Shown here: piece by piece, positions 1 to 7,862 of the stretch | Numbering within the stretch: the stretch's first letter is position 1 | Layout: each line of letters begins with the position of its first letter | DNA from: JAWHTC01 sp032586155 | GTDB taxonomy: Bacteria; Pseudomonadota; Alphaproteobacteria; Rhodobacterales; Rhodobacteraceae | Reading direction: 5' to 3' | NCBI RefSeq assembly: GCF_032586155.1 | Contig: NZ_JAWHTC010000006.1 | Location: 62,001-126,000 of the forward strand | Length of the DNA: 64,000 bases | Position numbers and translations under genes: made by a program | The notes under the pieces: model-generated | The model's database searches: none | What the model was told of the DNA's origin: nothing | The model's input: the letters and a program-made list of their open reading frames with translations, nothing else

Positions 1-218
1 GCGGTGTGGGTTATTTCAGCTCGGGCGGCGACATGGATGTCTGCATTGCCCTGCGTACGGCGGTGGTGAAGGACGAGAACCTCTATATCCAGGCCGGTGG
101 CGGCGTCGTCTATGACAGCGACCCCGAGGCCGAGTACCAGGAGACGGTGCACAAATCCAACGCCATCCGCCGCGCTGCTGCGGACGCCGCGCGTTTCACT
201 GGCAATGGCAATGCCTAG
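1..218 (+). CDS. trpE: Anthranilate synthase component I, C-terminal end (partial)
   Basis: The window opens inside this gene; only about the last 71 residues are present, read in the frame of position 3 to a TAG at 216-218. The fragment carries the conserved end of the chorismate-binding domain: GVGYFSSGGDMD, CIALRT and the glycine-rich IQAGGGVVYDSDPE segment near the active site. TrpE converts chorismate to anthranilate using ammonia supplied by TrpG, whose gene lies 2.8 kb downstream on the same strand. The two are separated here by an RluE-type gene and an opposite-strand gene. The identity is very secure; the promoter, leader and N-terminus lie outside the window. Confidence 0.95.
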   Translation, partial: GVGYFSSGGDMDVCIALRTAVVKDENLYIQAGGGVVYDSDPEAEYQETVHKSNAIRRAAADAARFTGNGNA

Positions 219-222
219 TCAT

Positions 223-246
223 GGTGCGTGAAATCACGCACCCTAC
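223..246. repeat. Short palindromic intergenic element (GGTGCGTGA/TCACGCACC)
   Basis: A perfect inverted repeat, GGTGCGTGA-aa-TCACGCACC followed by CTAC, lies just after the trpE stop. There is no T-run, so it does not look like a standard intrinsic terminator. A degenerate relative (GTAGGGAGTGTGC-tt-GCACGCACC) follows at 260-283. Related GTAGGGTGCG...CGCACC elements occur at 843-872 and 32141-32169, so this looks like a dispersed palindromic repeat found at gene ends. Confidence 0.6.
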
Positions 247-259
247 ATTGCGCAACCTC

Positions 260-283
260 GTAGGGAGTGTGCTTGCACGCACC
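260..283. repeat. Degenerate copy of the GTAGGGTGCG palindrome
   Basis: The left arm is GTAGGGAGTGTGC and the right arm GCACGCACC, separated by TT. It ends 8 bases before the ATG of the pseudouridine synthase, so a folded transcript would place a hairpin where a ribosome binding site would normally be. No clear Shine-Dalgarno sequence is visible here. Confidence 0.45.
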
Positions 284-291
284 GTTCCACC

Positions 292-846
292 ATGTCCCGC
301 CTGATCCTGTTCAACAAACCTTACGGCGTGCTGACCCAGTTCACCGACAACAGTGAAACCCCGCGCCCGACCCTGGCGGATTACATCACCGAGGAATCCG
401 TCTATCCCGCCGGGCGTCTTGATCGCGACAGCGAGGGCCTGCTGCTCCTGACCGACAATGGCAGGCTCCAGGCCAGTATCTCACACCCCAGACACAAGAT
501 GCCCAAAACCTACCTCGTGCAGGTCGAGGGCACCCCGGACGACGCCGCGCTCTCGGCCCTGCGTCGGGGTGTCACCCTCAAGGACGGTCTCACCAAACGC
601 GCTAAGGCCCGCCTTGTCCCCGAACCCGACTGGCTCTGGCCCCGCAACCCGCCGATCCGGGTACGCAAGTCCATCCCCGACAGCTGGCTCGAGCTGACCA
701 TCACCGAAGGCCGTAACCGCCAGGTCCGCCGCATGAGTGCCGCCGTGGGTCACCCCACCCTGCGCCTCATCCGCACCCGTATCGGAGATTGGCAACTGGG
801 CGACCTCGCCCCAGGTGAATATCGCGCGATCACGGTCAAACCGTAG
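292..846 (+). CDS. rluE: RluE-type 23S rRNA pseudouridine synthase
   Basis: This 184-residue protein belongs to the RsuA/RluE pseudouridine synthases, which isomerise a uridine in rRNA. It begins SRLILFNKPYGVL, the family's N-terminal strand, and has the catalytic-loop motif GRLDRDSEGLLLL at residues 41-53 with Asp44 as the expected nucleophile. The C-terminal EGRNRQVRRM motif also matches. There is no S4 domain in front, as in RluE rather than RsuA or RluB. The length suits a short RluE. Family membership is secure; the exact target uridine (U2457 in E. coli) is inferred. The stop codon overlaps a dispersed palindromic element. Confidence 0.85.
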   Translation: MSRLILFNKPYGVLTQFTDNSETPRPTLADYITEESVYPAGRLDRDSEGLLLLTDNGRLQASISHPRHKMPKTYLVQVEGTPDDAALSALRRGVTLKDGLTKRAKARLVPEPDWLWPRNPPIRVRKSIPDSWLELTITEGRNRQVRRMSAAVGHPTLRLIRTRIGDWQLGDLAPGEYRAITVKP

Positions 847-872
847 GGTGCGTTTAACTTACGAACCGCACC
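843..872. repeat. GTAGGGTGCG...CGCACC palindromic element overlapping a stop codon
   Basis: GTAGGGTGCG (843-852) and CGCACC (867-872) form a short interrupted palindrome. The TAG of the left arm supplies the stop codon of the preceding pseudouridine synthase. It is similar to elements at 223-246 and 32141-32169. Confidence 0.5.
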
Positions 873-919
873 GCGCGTCGCGTTAAGTTGTTTCTGAATC
901 GAATCTTGCGCCGCCGTTC

Positions 920-963
920 GCGGGACAGATACCCGACGGATAGCAGACGGATTCCATACACTG
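920..963. repeat. About 44-bp dispersed intergenic repeat, copy A
   Basis: This segment ends with GACGGATTCCATACACTG. The same string, preceded by similar ACAGAT...GACGGA sequence, occurs at 54061-54104 upstream of the ABC transporter ATPase gene. Both copies are intergenic and contain an internal CAGACGGA-like direct repeat. Two copies 53 kb apart indicate a dispersed element or a shared regulatory site. Confidence 0.6.
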
Positions 964-996
964 CTATTTCACCGAAACTGCCGCGTTAACCTGTTC

Positions 997-2871
997 TCAG
1001 GGCTGTACCGTCAGCAACTGGCTTATCGGGGCCAGGGTGATCTGCCGGGCCCGGTCCTCCAACCCCCACAACAAGAGCGCCGTCACCGTGTCTGGTCTGA
1101 GTCGCGCCACCATCACCACGCCCCCTTCATTGGCCGCGTTCAGTGCCCCGTAATTGAGGAACCGCCGGATCGCACTGGTTTTCTGACCCTTGCCGTCAAC
1201 ATCGCGGAACACCGCTGCCGAGGGCACGCCGTTCTTGGCCGCCAGCTTCTGCGCCGTATTCAAGCCCTTGGGAAACAACAACAAACCATGGCCACTATCG
1301 GACAGGATACGGGCCACCTGATCGCTGACCTTACGGTCGAACTGAATGCCGTCGCCGGGTGCCTCCATAACGCCCACCGCCTCGGGCACCCGGCTTAGAA
1401 GCACAGGCATCGCCACCTCGACATCACTGGGCTTTGAGCCCTTTTCCAGCGCAACCATCGCCAGCACCTCGAACCCGGCCGAACGATAGCGTGCCATCAC
1501 CTCCGCAGCATCGACTCGGCTGGCATCGACGGCAAAACTCAACGGATAGGGAAAGGTCGACAACGCCTCAACCCCGACCGGCCCTTCGCCTTCGTCGATC
1601 AGCACGATCGCCATTTTCGGAAGGTCCGCAGGCCCTTGAAAATCAACGGCAAATTTTTTGATTGGCGGCATGGCCGAGGTTTTTTCTCCACCCGATTCTG
1701 CGGCTGTAGCACCACCGTTATCCGCAATTCCCGCGCCCAGTGTCGGCAAGCGACGGGTCTGCACCCCGGTATTGCGCTCCAACAGGTTGGTCGCTGGCTT
1801 GCCGATACGGATTGTCGCCACCTGTTCGTCTTTCGGCTCGTCCTTAGCCACCGGAAGCGGGCCCGGTTCGGCTTCTGCATCCGGTTGCGATGGAACATCC
1901 GGTTCGGCGGTCCCGGAGTCAGGTTCGGCCTCAGCCACTTGCGACGCCGGCGCGGGCGTCGGCTTTACCGTCTGTTCATCTGGCGTCGCTACGGTCCCAG
2001 GCGCGGGCACTCCCGTCGCCTGTGGATCGGAACCGGCCACGTCAACCTTGTCGGCCTCAGTATCTTGCGTTGCAGGTTCCGGCTCAACCTCGATCACCGG
2101 GTTGTCTTGCACTGCTTTCGCAGGTGCCGGATCAGCAGGCACCACTGCGGTCGTGTCGGGTGTGGGATCGATTGTCGGGGCCGTCGTCTCGACGGGCGTC
2201 GTCGGGCTGTCTTCCTGGCCCGTCTGCGGCGCTTGCGGTTCGGCAGGCGCATCGACCTGCACCGCCGGTGCTGGCGCAGTATCTGCGTCCGGCTCGGGCG
2301 TCGGTTCGCTTACCTCAACGGGGTCCGGCGTATCGGAAACGGCTGGTTCCGGGTCTGCAGGGGCCGCGAACGCGCTGTCTTGGGTCTCGACCAAAGGCGC
2401 CTGAGGTTGCGACGGTTCGGTTGAAATCGACAGTTCCGGCTCCGCTGTTGGCGGCTTCGGCGCGGCATGTTGCGTGCCAGTTTGCACCGGAGCATCACGG
2501 GTTGCGGCGGTCACTTGCGGGGCACCCCCTGCATCACCGGTTGGTACACTTGGTGCCTGTCCCACGCTGCCTGGCTGCGGTTGCTCCGATGGCCTTGTAT
2601 CGGCACCTTCCAGCGAGGCGAGCGTGTCAGGTTCAGGCGCTGTGACACGCGGGGCGCTCCCGGGGGCGGCGACGGGTTCACTGGCCGGCAGGCTGGCCTG
2701 TGTATCGTCCCGCGCGCCATTGAATTCAGACCCGGCGGGCACGTCCACCGCCGTTGCTTCCGGTTTTGACCCCCGTATCACCGGGCCACCAGCGATCAGC
2801 GACAAGCCAACAGCGCCGCCAACCGCGACGACAAGCCCGAGGGCTGCTCCACCCAGAAATCCCCTAGCCAC
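997..2871 (-). CDS. Divergent polysaccharide deacetylase (YibQ/DUF610-like)
   Basis: A 624-residue envelope protein. A single membrane anchor lies at about residues 5-27. A very long region rich in Pro, Ala, Glu and Thr follows (about 30-385), and then a C-terminal NodB-like fold begins at the KMAIVLIDEGEG segment (about 418 on). The family is called divergent polysaccharide deacetylase because the metal-binding residues of true deacetylases are poorly kept; activity is not assured. The GTG start at 2871 is chosen because GAGGAAAAAGCA lies directly upstream. It is transcribed divergently from trpG. The low-complexity linker probably spans the periplasm. Confidence 0.8.
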   Translation of the reverse strand: MARGFLGGAALGLVVAVGGAVGLSLIAGGPVIRGSKPEATAVDVPAGSEFNGARDDTQASLPASEPVAAPGSAPRVTAPEPDTLASLEGADTRPSEQPQPGSVGQAPSVPTGDAGGAPQVTAATRDAPVQTGTQHAAPKPPTAEPELSISTEPSQPQAPLVETQDSAFAAPADPEPAVSDTPDPVEVSEPTPEPDADTAPAPAVQVDAPAEPQAPQTGQEDSPTTPVETTAPTIDPTPDTTAVVPADPAPAKAVQDNPVIEVEPEPATQDTEADKVDVAGSDPQATGVPAPGTVATPDEQTVKPTPAPASQVAEAEPDSGTAEPDVPSQPDAEAEPGPLPVAKDEPKDEQVATIRIGKPATNLLERNTGVQTRRLPTLGAGIADNGGATAAESGGEKTSAMPPIKKFAVDFQGPADLPKMAIVLIDEGEGPVGVEALSTFPYPLSFAVDASRVDAAEVMARYRSAGFEVLAMVALEKGSKPSDVEVAMPVLLSRVPEAVGVMEAPGDGIQFDRKVSDQVARILSDSGHGLLLFPKGLNTAQKLAAKNGVPSAAVFRDVDGKGQKTSAIRRFLNYGALNAANEGGVVMVARLRPDTVTALLLWGLEDRARQITLAPISQLLTVQP

Positions 2872-2890
2872 TGCTTTTTCCTCACTTTTC

Positions 2891-2906
2891 CTGTCCTTCG
2901 GGACAG
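2891..2906. other. 6-bp stem with TTCG tetraloop in the yibQ/trpG divergent region
   Basis: CTGTCC-TTCG-GGACAG is a perfect hairpin in the 126-bp region between the divergent GTG of the deacetylase and the ATG of trpG. It would lie in the 5' leader of one of the transcripts. There is no adjoining T-run, so it is not a normal terminator. Its function is unknown. Confidence 0.4.
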
Positions 2907-2997
2907 TGCGCCCCCTTGACGGTGACGGGCAAGCCTGAACATGTATACCGCGACCCGGGCCCCGGCCTCCAGCCCCTCAGTTACGAAAGTCGGCAAG

Positions 2998-3579
2998 ATG
3001 CTGCTCTTGATAGATAATTACGACAGTTTCACCTACAACCTCGTGCATTATCTTGGGGAACTAGGTGCCGAAGTGGTGGTTCGGCGCAATGATGCACTGA
3101 CCGTACAGGATGCAATGGCTATGAAACCCGCCGGTATTCTGCTTTCTCCCGGGCCTTGTGACCCGGATCAGGCAGGAATTTGTCTGGCCATGACCGCCGC
3201 AGCGGCTGAAACCAAAACGCCGCTAATGGGTGTTTGCCTGGGACATCAGACCATCGGCCAATCTTTTGGCGGTAACGTCGTGCGCTGTCACGAGATCGTC
3301 CATGGCAAGATGGGCCAGATTAGCCATACCGGCAAAGGGGTCTTTGACGGGTTACCCAGCCCGTTCCAAGCCACGCGCTATCATTCGCTGGTCGTCGACC
3401 GGGAATCCCTGCCCAGTTGCCTTGAGGTGACCGCCGAGCTGGACGACGGCACCATCATGGGCCTGCAACACCGCGAGTTGCCGATTCATGGCGTGCAGTT
3501 CCACCCCGAATCCATCGCGTCCGAGCACGGCCACGCGATGCTGCAGAATTTCCTTAACGAAATGAAGGTGCCGGCATGA
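2998..3579 (+). CDS. trpG: Anthranilate synthase glutamine amidotransferase component
   Basis: A 193-residue class I glutamine amidotransferase that releases ammonia from glutamine for TrpE. The nucleophile is Cys80 in GVCLGHQ, and the His/Glu pair is His169 and Glu171 in FHPES. The start at 2998 gives the standard MLLLIDNYDSFTYN N-terminus; the open frame extends 19 codons upstream without family similarity. The stop overlaps the trpD start by ATGA, implying translational coupling. It starts a run of overlapping genes trpG-trpD-ung-trpC-moaC-moeA. Confidence 0.96.
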   Translation: MLLLIDNYDSFTYNLVHYLGELGAEVVVRRNDALTVQDAMAMKPAGILLSPGPCDPDQAGICLAMTAAAAETKTPLMGVCLGHQTIGQSFGGNVVRCHEIVHGKMGQISHTGKGVFDGLPSPFQATRYHSLVVDRESLPSCLEVTAELDDGTIMGLQHRELPIHGVQFHPESIASEHGHAMLQNFLNEMKVPA

Positions 3580-4595
3580 GTGATCGCCTGAAACCCCTGA
3601 TCGGCGCCGCCGCCGACCGCCCCCTGAGTGGTGACGAGGCGACCCAGGCCTTTACCATTCTGTTCAATGGCGAGGCCACGCCAAGCCAGATCGGTGGGTT
3701 GTTGATGGCGCTCAGAACCCGCGGTGAAACGGTCGAGGAATATGCCGCCGCCGCTGCCGTAATGCGCTCGAAGTGCCACGCCGTGACCGCGCCTGCGGGT
3801 GCGATGGACATCGTCGGCACCGGTGGTGACGGTAAGGGCACGCTCAATATCTCGACTGCCACAGCCTTTGTCGTCGCCGGAGCAGGCGTGCCCATCGCCA
3901 AGCATGGAAACCGCAATCTCAGCTCGAAATCCGGCGCGGCGGATGCCTTGGGCGAAATGGGAATCAACGTTATGATCGGCGCGAAAGTCGTTGAAAAAGC
4001 AATGGAAAGCTGCGGTATTGCCTTCATGATGGCGCCCATGCACCACCCCGCCATGGCCCATGTCGGTCCCACGAGGGCCGAGCTTGGCACCCGTACAATT
4101 TTCAACATCCTCGGCCCCCTGACCAACCCTGCGGGCGTCAAGCGCCAACTGACCGGTGCGTTTTCCCGCGATCTGATCCGTCCCATGGCGGAAACCCTTG
4201 GTCAGTTGGGATCCGAGCGCGCCTGGTTGGTGCATGGCTCCGATGGCACCGACGAGATGACCATAACCGGCGCCACCTGGCTGGCCGCGCTGGAGGAGGA
4301 TGGCAGCGTGCGCGAGGCTGAATTACATCCCGAGGATTTCGGCCTGCCGGTACATCCGTTCGAAGACATCCTTGGCGGTACTCCTGCCGAAAACGCTGAA
4401 GCGTTCCGCGCTCTTCTGGACGGCGCCCCCTCGGCCTATCGCGACGCGGTTCTATTGAATGCTGCGGCCGCGCTGAACGTGGCGGGTAAAGTCGATGATC
4501 TACGTGACGGAGTTGCCATAGCCCGCGAAAGCATTGATTCCGGCGCGGCCAAGGCCAAGGTCGAGTGCCTGGCCCAAGCGACGCAAAGCGTCTGA
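3576..4595 (+). CDS. trpD: Anthranilate phosphoribosyltransferase
   Basis: A 339-residue enzyme transferring phosphoribosyl from PRPP to anthranilate, the second step of tryptophan synthesis. The PRPP-binding GTGGD loop is at residues 81-85 and the anthranilate-site KHGNR at 109-113. Length is normal. It starts within an ATGA overlap with trpG, and its TGA overlaps the ATG of ung (TGATG). It is therefore coupled on both sides. Confidence 0.96.
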   Translation: MSDRLKPLIGAAADRPLSGDEATQAFTILFNGEATPSQIGGLLMALRTRGETVEEYAAAAAVMRSKCHAVTAPAGAMDIVGTGGDGKGTLNISTATAFVVAGAGVPIAKHGNRNLSSKSGAADALGEMGINVMIGAKVVEKAMESCGIAFMMAPMHHPAMAHVGPTRAELGTRTIFNILGPLTNPAGVKRQLTGAFSRDLIRPMAETLGQLGSERAWLVHGSDGTDEMTITGATWLAALEEDGSVREAELHPEDFGLPVHPFEDILGGTPAENAEAFRALLDGAPSAYRDAVLLNAAAALNVAGKVDDLRDGVAIARESIDSGAAKAKVECLAQATQSV

Positions 4596-5266
4596 TGCAA
4601 TTCGACGTCAGCCGTCTGGGCGATTGGGCCGATTTGTCCTTCTTTGCCGATGATCTGCCTGCCATTGAGGCAACACTGGCGCGGGAAGACGATCCGATCT
4701 ACCCGCCCGCAGATCGGGTTTTTGCCGCGCTGGAACACACGCCACCTGACGCGGTCAAGGTGTTGATCTTGGGCCAGGACCCCTATCATACACCCGGCAA
4801 GGCCGACGGGTTGGCCTTTTCAATCCCCTCGGAATTTGGCGGAAATCTTGCAAGCTTAGGGAGCATTTTCAAGGAGTTGCGTAGCGACCTTAATGTAACA
4901 AGAACATCCAGCGAACTGAGGGATTGGGCCGATCAGGGCGTATTGTTGCTCAACACCGTCCTCACCGTGCCCGAAGGTCGTGCCAATGGCCACAAGTCGG
5001 TCGGCTGGTCGACACTGGTACATCAGGTGCTTGGCCGGTTGGATGCTCAACCCCGGGCACTTCTGCTCTGGGGCAAGCCCGCGCAAGCCCTCGGAAAGCG
5101 TATGAAAAACCCTGATCACCTACGGATCGAATCCCCGCACCCATCCCCCCTCTCAGCCCATCGTGGTTTCTTTGGCTCACGCCCGTTTTCACAGGTGAAT
5201 GCGTGGTTGCAGCGGCGCGGCGACAAGGCCATAAACTGGGGCGATCCAAAGCCGGAGGCCCCATGA
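4595..5266 (+). CDS. ung: Uracil-DNA glycosylase (family 1)
   Basis: A 223-residue family 1 UDG that removes uracil from DNA to begin base excision repair. The water-activating motif GQDPYH is at residues 60-65 (Asp62) and the DNA-intercalating HPSPLS motif at 182-187. The ATG at 4595 overlaps the trpD stop (TGATG); the open frame extends 10 codons further upstream into trpD and is not needed. The gene sits between trpD and trpC, with overlaps at both ends, so its expression should follow tryptophan biosynthesis. It has no visible SOS box of its own, although lexA is only 2.6 kb downstream. Confidence 0.95.
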   Translation: MQFDVSRLGDWADLSFFADDLPAIEATLAREDDPIYPPADRVFAALEHTPPDAVKVLILGQDPYHTPGKADGLAFSIPSEFGGNLASLGSIFKELRSDLNVTRTSSELRDWADQGVLLLNTVLTVPEGRANGHKSVGWSTLVHQVLGRLDAQPRALLLWGKPAQALGKRMKNPDHLRIESPHPSPLSAHRGFFGSRPFSQVNAWLQRRGDKAINWGDPKPEAP

Positions 5267-6075
5267 CCGAAACCGTTCTCGACAAGATCAAGGCCTACAA
5301 GCTTGAAGAAGTGGCCACTGACAAACTCGCCAAACCGCTCGAAGCGGTCGAGGCCGAGGCCAAGGCCGCAAGCCCCGTGCGCCCCTTTGCCGATGCGCTT
5401 TTCGATGCGTCGCGCGAAGGCTACGGGCTGATCGCCGAAATAAAGAAGGCCAGCCCCTCTAAAGGCTTGATCCGTCCCGATTTCGATCCGCCCGCCCTGG
5501 CCCGGGCCTACGAGGCAGGCGGTGCCACTTGCTTGTCGGTGTTGACCGATACGCCCTCTTTCCAGGGTGCAAAGGACTTCCTTGTCCAAGCCCGTGCGGC
5601 CTGCTCGCTACCCGCCCTGCGCAAGGATTTCATGTATGACACCTACCAGGTGGCTGAGGCGCGTGCCCTAGGGGCCGACTGTGTCCTGATCATCATGGCC
5701 AGTGTTAGCGACGCCCAGGCGATCGAGCTTGAAGAGGCAGCCTTTACATGGGGCATGGACGTACTGATCGAGGTCCACGACGAGGCCGAACTGGAACGCG
5801 CCAGCGCGCTGAAATCGCGGCTGGTGGGGATCAACAACCGTAACCTCAAGACTTTCGAAACCACGCTGGATACCACGCGTCGTCTTAGCAAACTGGTCCC
5901 TGCCGACCGGATGATCGTCTGCGAAAGCGGTCTGTTCAGCCCGGACGACCTTGCCGATATGGCCCGCTATGGCGCGCGCACTTTCCTGATCGGGGAAAGC
6001 CTGATGCGGCAGGACGATGTCGCCGCCGCTACCAAGGCTCTGCTGGCCCGCCCACTCAGCCCCGGAGGTATGTGA
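5263..6075 (+). CDS. trpC: Indole-3-glycerol phosphate synthase
   Basis: A 270-residue TIM-barrel enzyme that cyclises CdRP to indole-3-glycerol phosphate. EIKKASPSKG at residues 59-68 carries the catalytic lysine region, LRKDF is near 119-123, VGINNRNL near 188-195 and CESGL near the C-terminal third. It is monofunctional, with no TrpF fusion. The ATG at 5263 overlaps the ung stop (ATGA). The upstream in-frame extension lies inside ung and is rejected. Confidence 0.96.
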   Translation: MTETVLDKIKAYKLEEVATDKLAKPLEAVEAEAKAASPVRPFADALFDASREGYGLIAEIKKASPSKGLIRPDFDPPALARAYEAGGATCLSVLTDTPSFQGAKDFLVQARAACSLPALRKDFMYDTYQVAEARALGADCVLIIMASVSDAQAIELEEAAFTWGMDVLIEVHDEAELERASALKSRLVGINNRNLKTFETTLDTTRRLSKLVPADRMIVCESGLFSPDDLADMARYGARTFLIGESLMRQDDVAAATKALLARPLSPGGM

Positions 6076-6076
6076 C

Positions 6077-6565
6077 ATGGTCGAGAAAGCAAATGAACTC
6101 AGCCACTTCGACGCCAAGGGTGATGCCCATATGGTCGACGTCTCGGACAAAGCTACCACCGCACGGGTTGCTGTGGCCCGTGGTCAGGTCTCCATGGCGC
6201 AAGAGACCTTTGCATTGATCTCGGAAGGCCGCGCCAAGAAGGGAGACGTCCTTTCAGTGGCGCGTCTGGCGGGTATCATGGGCGCCAAGAAAACCCCGGA
6301 CCTGATCCCGCTTTGCCATCCGCTGGCAATCACAAAGGTGGCGGTCGAACTGACGCTTGATCCCGATCTACCCGGTGTGCAGATCGAGGCCACGGTCAAG
6401 ACGACCGGCCAGACCGGTGTCGAGATGGAGGCGCTCACTGCCGTGTCGGTCGCCGGGTTGACCGTCTATGACATGGTCAAGGCTGTGGACAAGGCAATGG
6501 TCGTTTCCGACATCCGCGTTGCCCTGAAAGATGGCGGCAAATCAGGGCGTTACGAGGCATCATGA
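6077..6565 (+). CDS. moaC: Cyclic pyranopterin monophosphate synthase
   Basis: A 162-residue MoaC, which acts after MoaA to make cyclic pyranopterin monophosphate in molybdenum cofactor synthesis. The MVDVSDKATTARVA segment, KKTPDLIPLCHPL and the GQTGVEMEALTAVS stretch are all family hallmarks. GGAGGTATGTGAC is the ribosome binding region for the ATG at 6077, just after the trpC stop. It overlaps moeA by ATGA. Confidence 0.95.
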   Translation: MVEKANELSHFDAKGDAHMVDVSDKATTARVAVARGQVSMAQETFALISEGRAKKGDVLSVARLAGIMGAKKTPDLIPLCHPLAITKVAVELTLDPDLPGVQIEATVKTTGQTGVEMEALTAVSVAGLTVYDMVKAVDKAMVVSDIRVALKDGGKSGRYEAS

Positions 6566-7731
6566 TATCCGTTGATGAGGCCCTCGGCCATCTCTTCTCG
6601 CTGACTTCGCCGCTCGAGGTCGAAACCGTCCCGCTGATCGAGGCTGCGGGCCGGGTGCTGGCCCAGCCGGTCCGGGCGGGCCGCAATCAGCCGCCCTTTT
6701 CGGCCAGCGCGATGGACGGCTATGCCATTATAGGCGACGAGGCTGATCTGCATGCGCAATTCAAGGTGATTGGCGAAAGCGCCGCCGGTCATGGCTTTGA
6801 CGGCACGGTAAAACCCGGCACCACCGTGAGAATCTTCACCGGCGCGCCCGTGCCCGAGGGTGCCACCCACGTGGTTATCCAAGAAGACGTCGAGCGGCGC
6901 GGCGACCTGATCACCATCACCGCCCCGCAAGACGGACACAATATCCGTGCTCTTGGCAATGATTTCCGCGTCGGCGATGCGGTCGACGCCCCCTGCCTTT
7001 TGTCGCCCGAAGATGTCGCCCTTCTTGCCGCCATGAACTTTGCCGAAGTGCCAGTCACTCGCCGCCCTGTGGTGGCGCTGATCTCGACCGGGGACGAGTT
7101 GGTCATGCCCGGGGAAACCCCCGGACCTGATCAGATCATCGCCTCGAACACCTTTGGCCTGCATGCCCTGCTCTCCAAGCTTGGCGCCGAACCGCGCCTG
7201 CTGCCAATTGCCCGCGACAACCGTGACAGCCTTGAAACCACGTTTAAGCTGGCTGAGGGCGCCGACCTGATCGTCACCATCGGTGGGGCCTCGGTGGGTG
7301 ATCATGACCTCGTTGGCGACGTGGCCGAAGCGATGGGCATGGAACGCGCCTTCTACAAGATCGCCATGCGGCCCGGCAAACCGCTGATGGCCGGGCGGAT
7401 GGGCGATGCGGTGATGGTAGGTCTGCCCGGCAACCCGGTTTCGGCCATGGTGTGCGGCCATATCTTTTTGGCTCCAATGATCCGCGCCTTTCTGGGGCTT
7501 GGCACCGCGCCCACCCCGGCCCGAACTGCGCGCCTGACCCGCGCCATGGGACCCAATGGCCCACGCCAGCATTACCAACGCGCCTTGGTCGACGGCAACG
7601 CGATCACCGTCTTCAACCGTCAGGACAGCTCGCTTCTGTCGGTGCTCTCGCGCGCCAACGCGCTCGCGATTTCTCCGCCTCATGCCGAGGAAATGCCCGA
7701 AGGCAGCGACATCGCCTATATCCCGTTCTGA
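6562..7731 (+). CDS. moeA: Molybdopterin molybdenumtransferase MoeA
   Basis: A 389-residue MoeA that inserts molybdate into adenylylated molybdopterin. PPFSASAMDGYA lies at residues 44-55; the MoCF-binding domain carries the GGASVGDHD loop (around residue 240) and MRPGKPL, followed by GLPGNPVSA. Length and domain order are normal. It is coupled to moaC by an ATGA overlap. The next gene, lexA, is 131 bases away with its own promoter, so the trp/mo operon probably ends here, although no terminator is visible. Confidence 0.95.
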   Translation: MISVDEALGHLFSLTSPLEVETVPLIEAAGRVLAQPVRAGRNQPPFSASAMDGYAIIGDEADLHAQFKVIGESAAGHGFDGTVKPGTTVRIFTGAPVPEGATHVVIQEDVERRGDLITITAPQDGHNIRALGNDFRVGDAVDAPCLLSPEDVALLAAMNFAEVPVTRRPVVALISTGDELVMPGETPGPDQIIASNTFGLHALLSKLGAEPRLLPIARDNRDSLETTFKLAEGADLIVTIGGASVGDHDLVGDVAEAMGMERAFYKIAMRPGKPLMAGRMGDAVMVGLPGNPVSAMVCGHIFLAPMIRAFLGLGTAPTPARTARLTRAMGPNGPRQHYQRALVDGNAITVFNRQDSSLLSVLSRANALAISPPHAEEMPEGSDIAYIPF

Positions 7732-7786
7732 TTCCGTTCCGTTTCTTGTCTGTATCGGCCCTACCCCCGGTTTGTTCTCAAAATTA

Positions 7787-7815
7787 TTGACACAAACCGG
7801 GAACATGCGTAGAAC
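7787..7815 (+). promoter_or_regulatory. lexA promoter with overlapping SOS (LexA) box
   Basis: TTGACA (7787-7792), a 17-bp spacer and TAGAAC (7810-7815) form a good sigma-70 promoter. A perfect alphaproteobacterial SOS box, GAAC-N7-GAAC on this strand (GTTC-N7-GTTC on the other), occupies 7801-7815 and covers the -10 element. LexA bound here would block polymerase, the usual autoregulation. It lies 48 bases before the lexA ATG. Confidence 0.85.
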
Positions 7816-7862
7816 AAACGCCAATACACGCCCGAAATGGGCCGAAAAACGGAGGCAGGGAC

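Noticed and set aside
223..246. Intrinsic terminator after trpE
   Set aside because: The stem is perfect but has no T-run, and similar elements recur elsewhere, so it is better described as a dispersed palindrome.
1636..2424. Several open frames opposite the YibQ linker
   Set aside because: The low-complexity linker leaves all frames open; the products are monotonous Arg- or Ser-rich strings.
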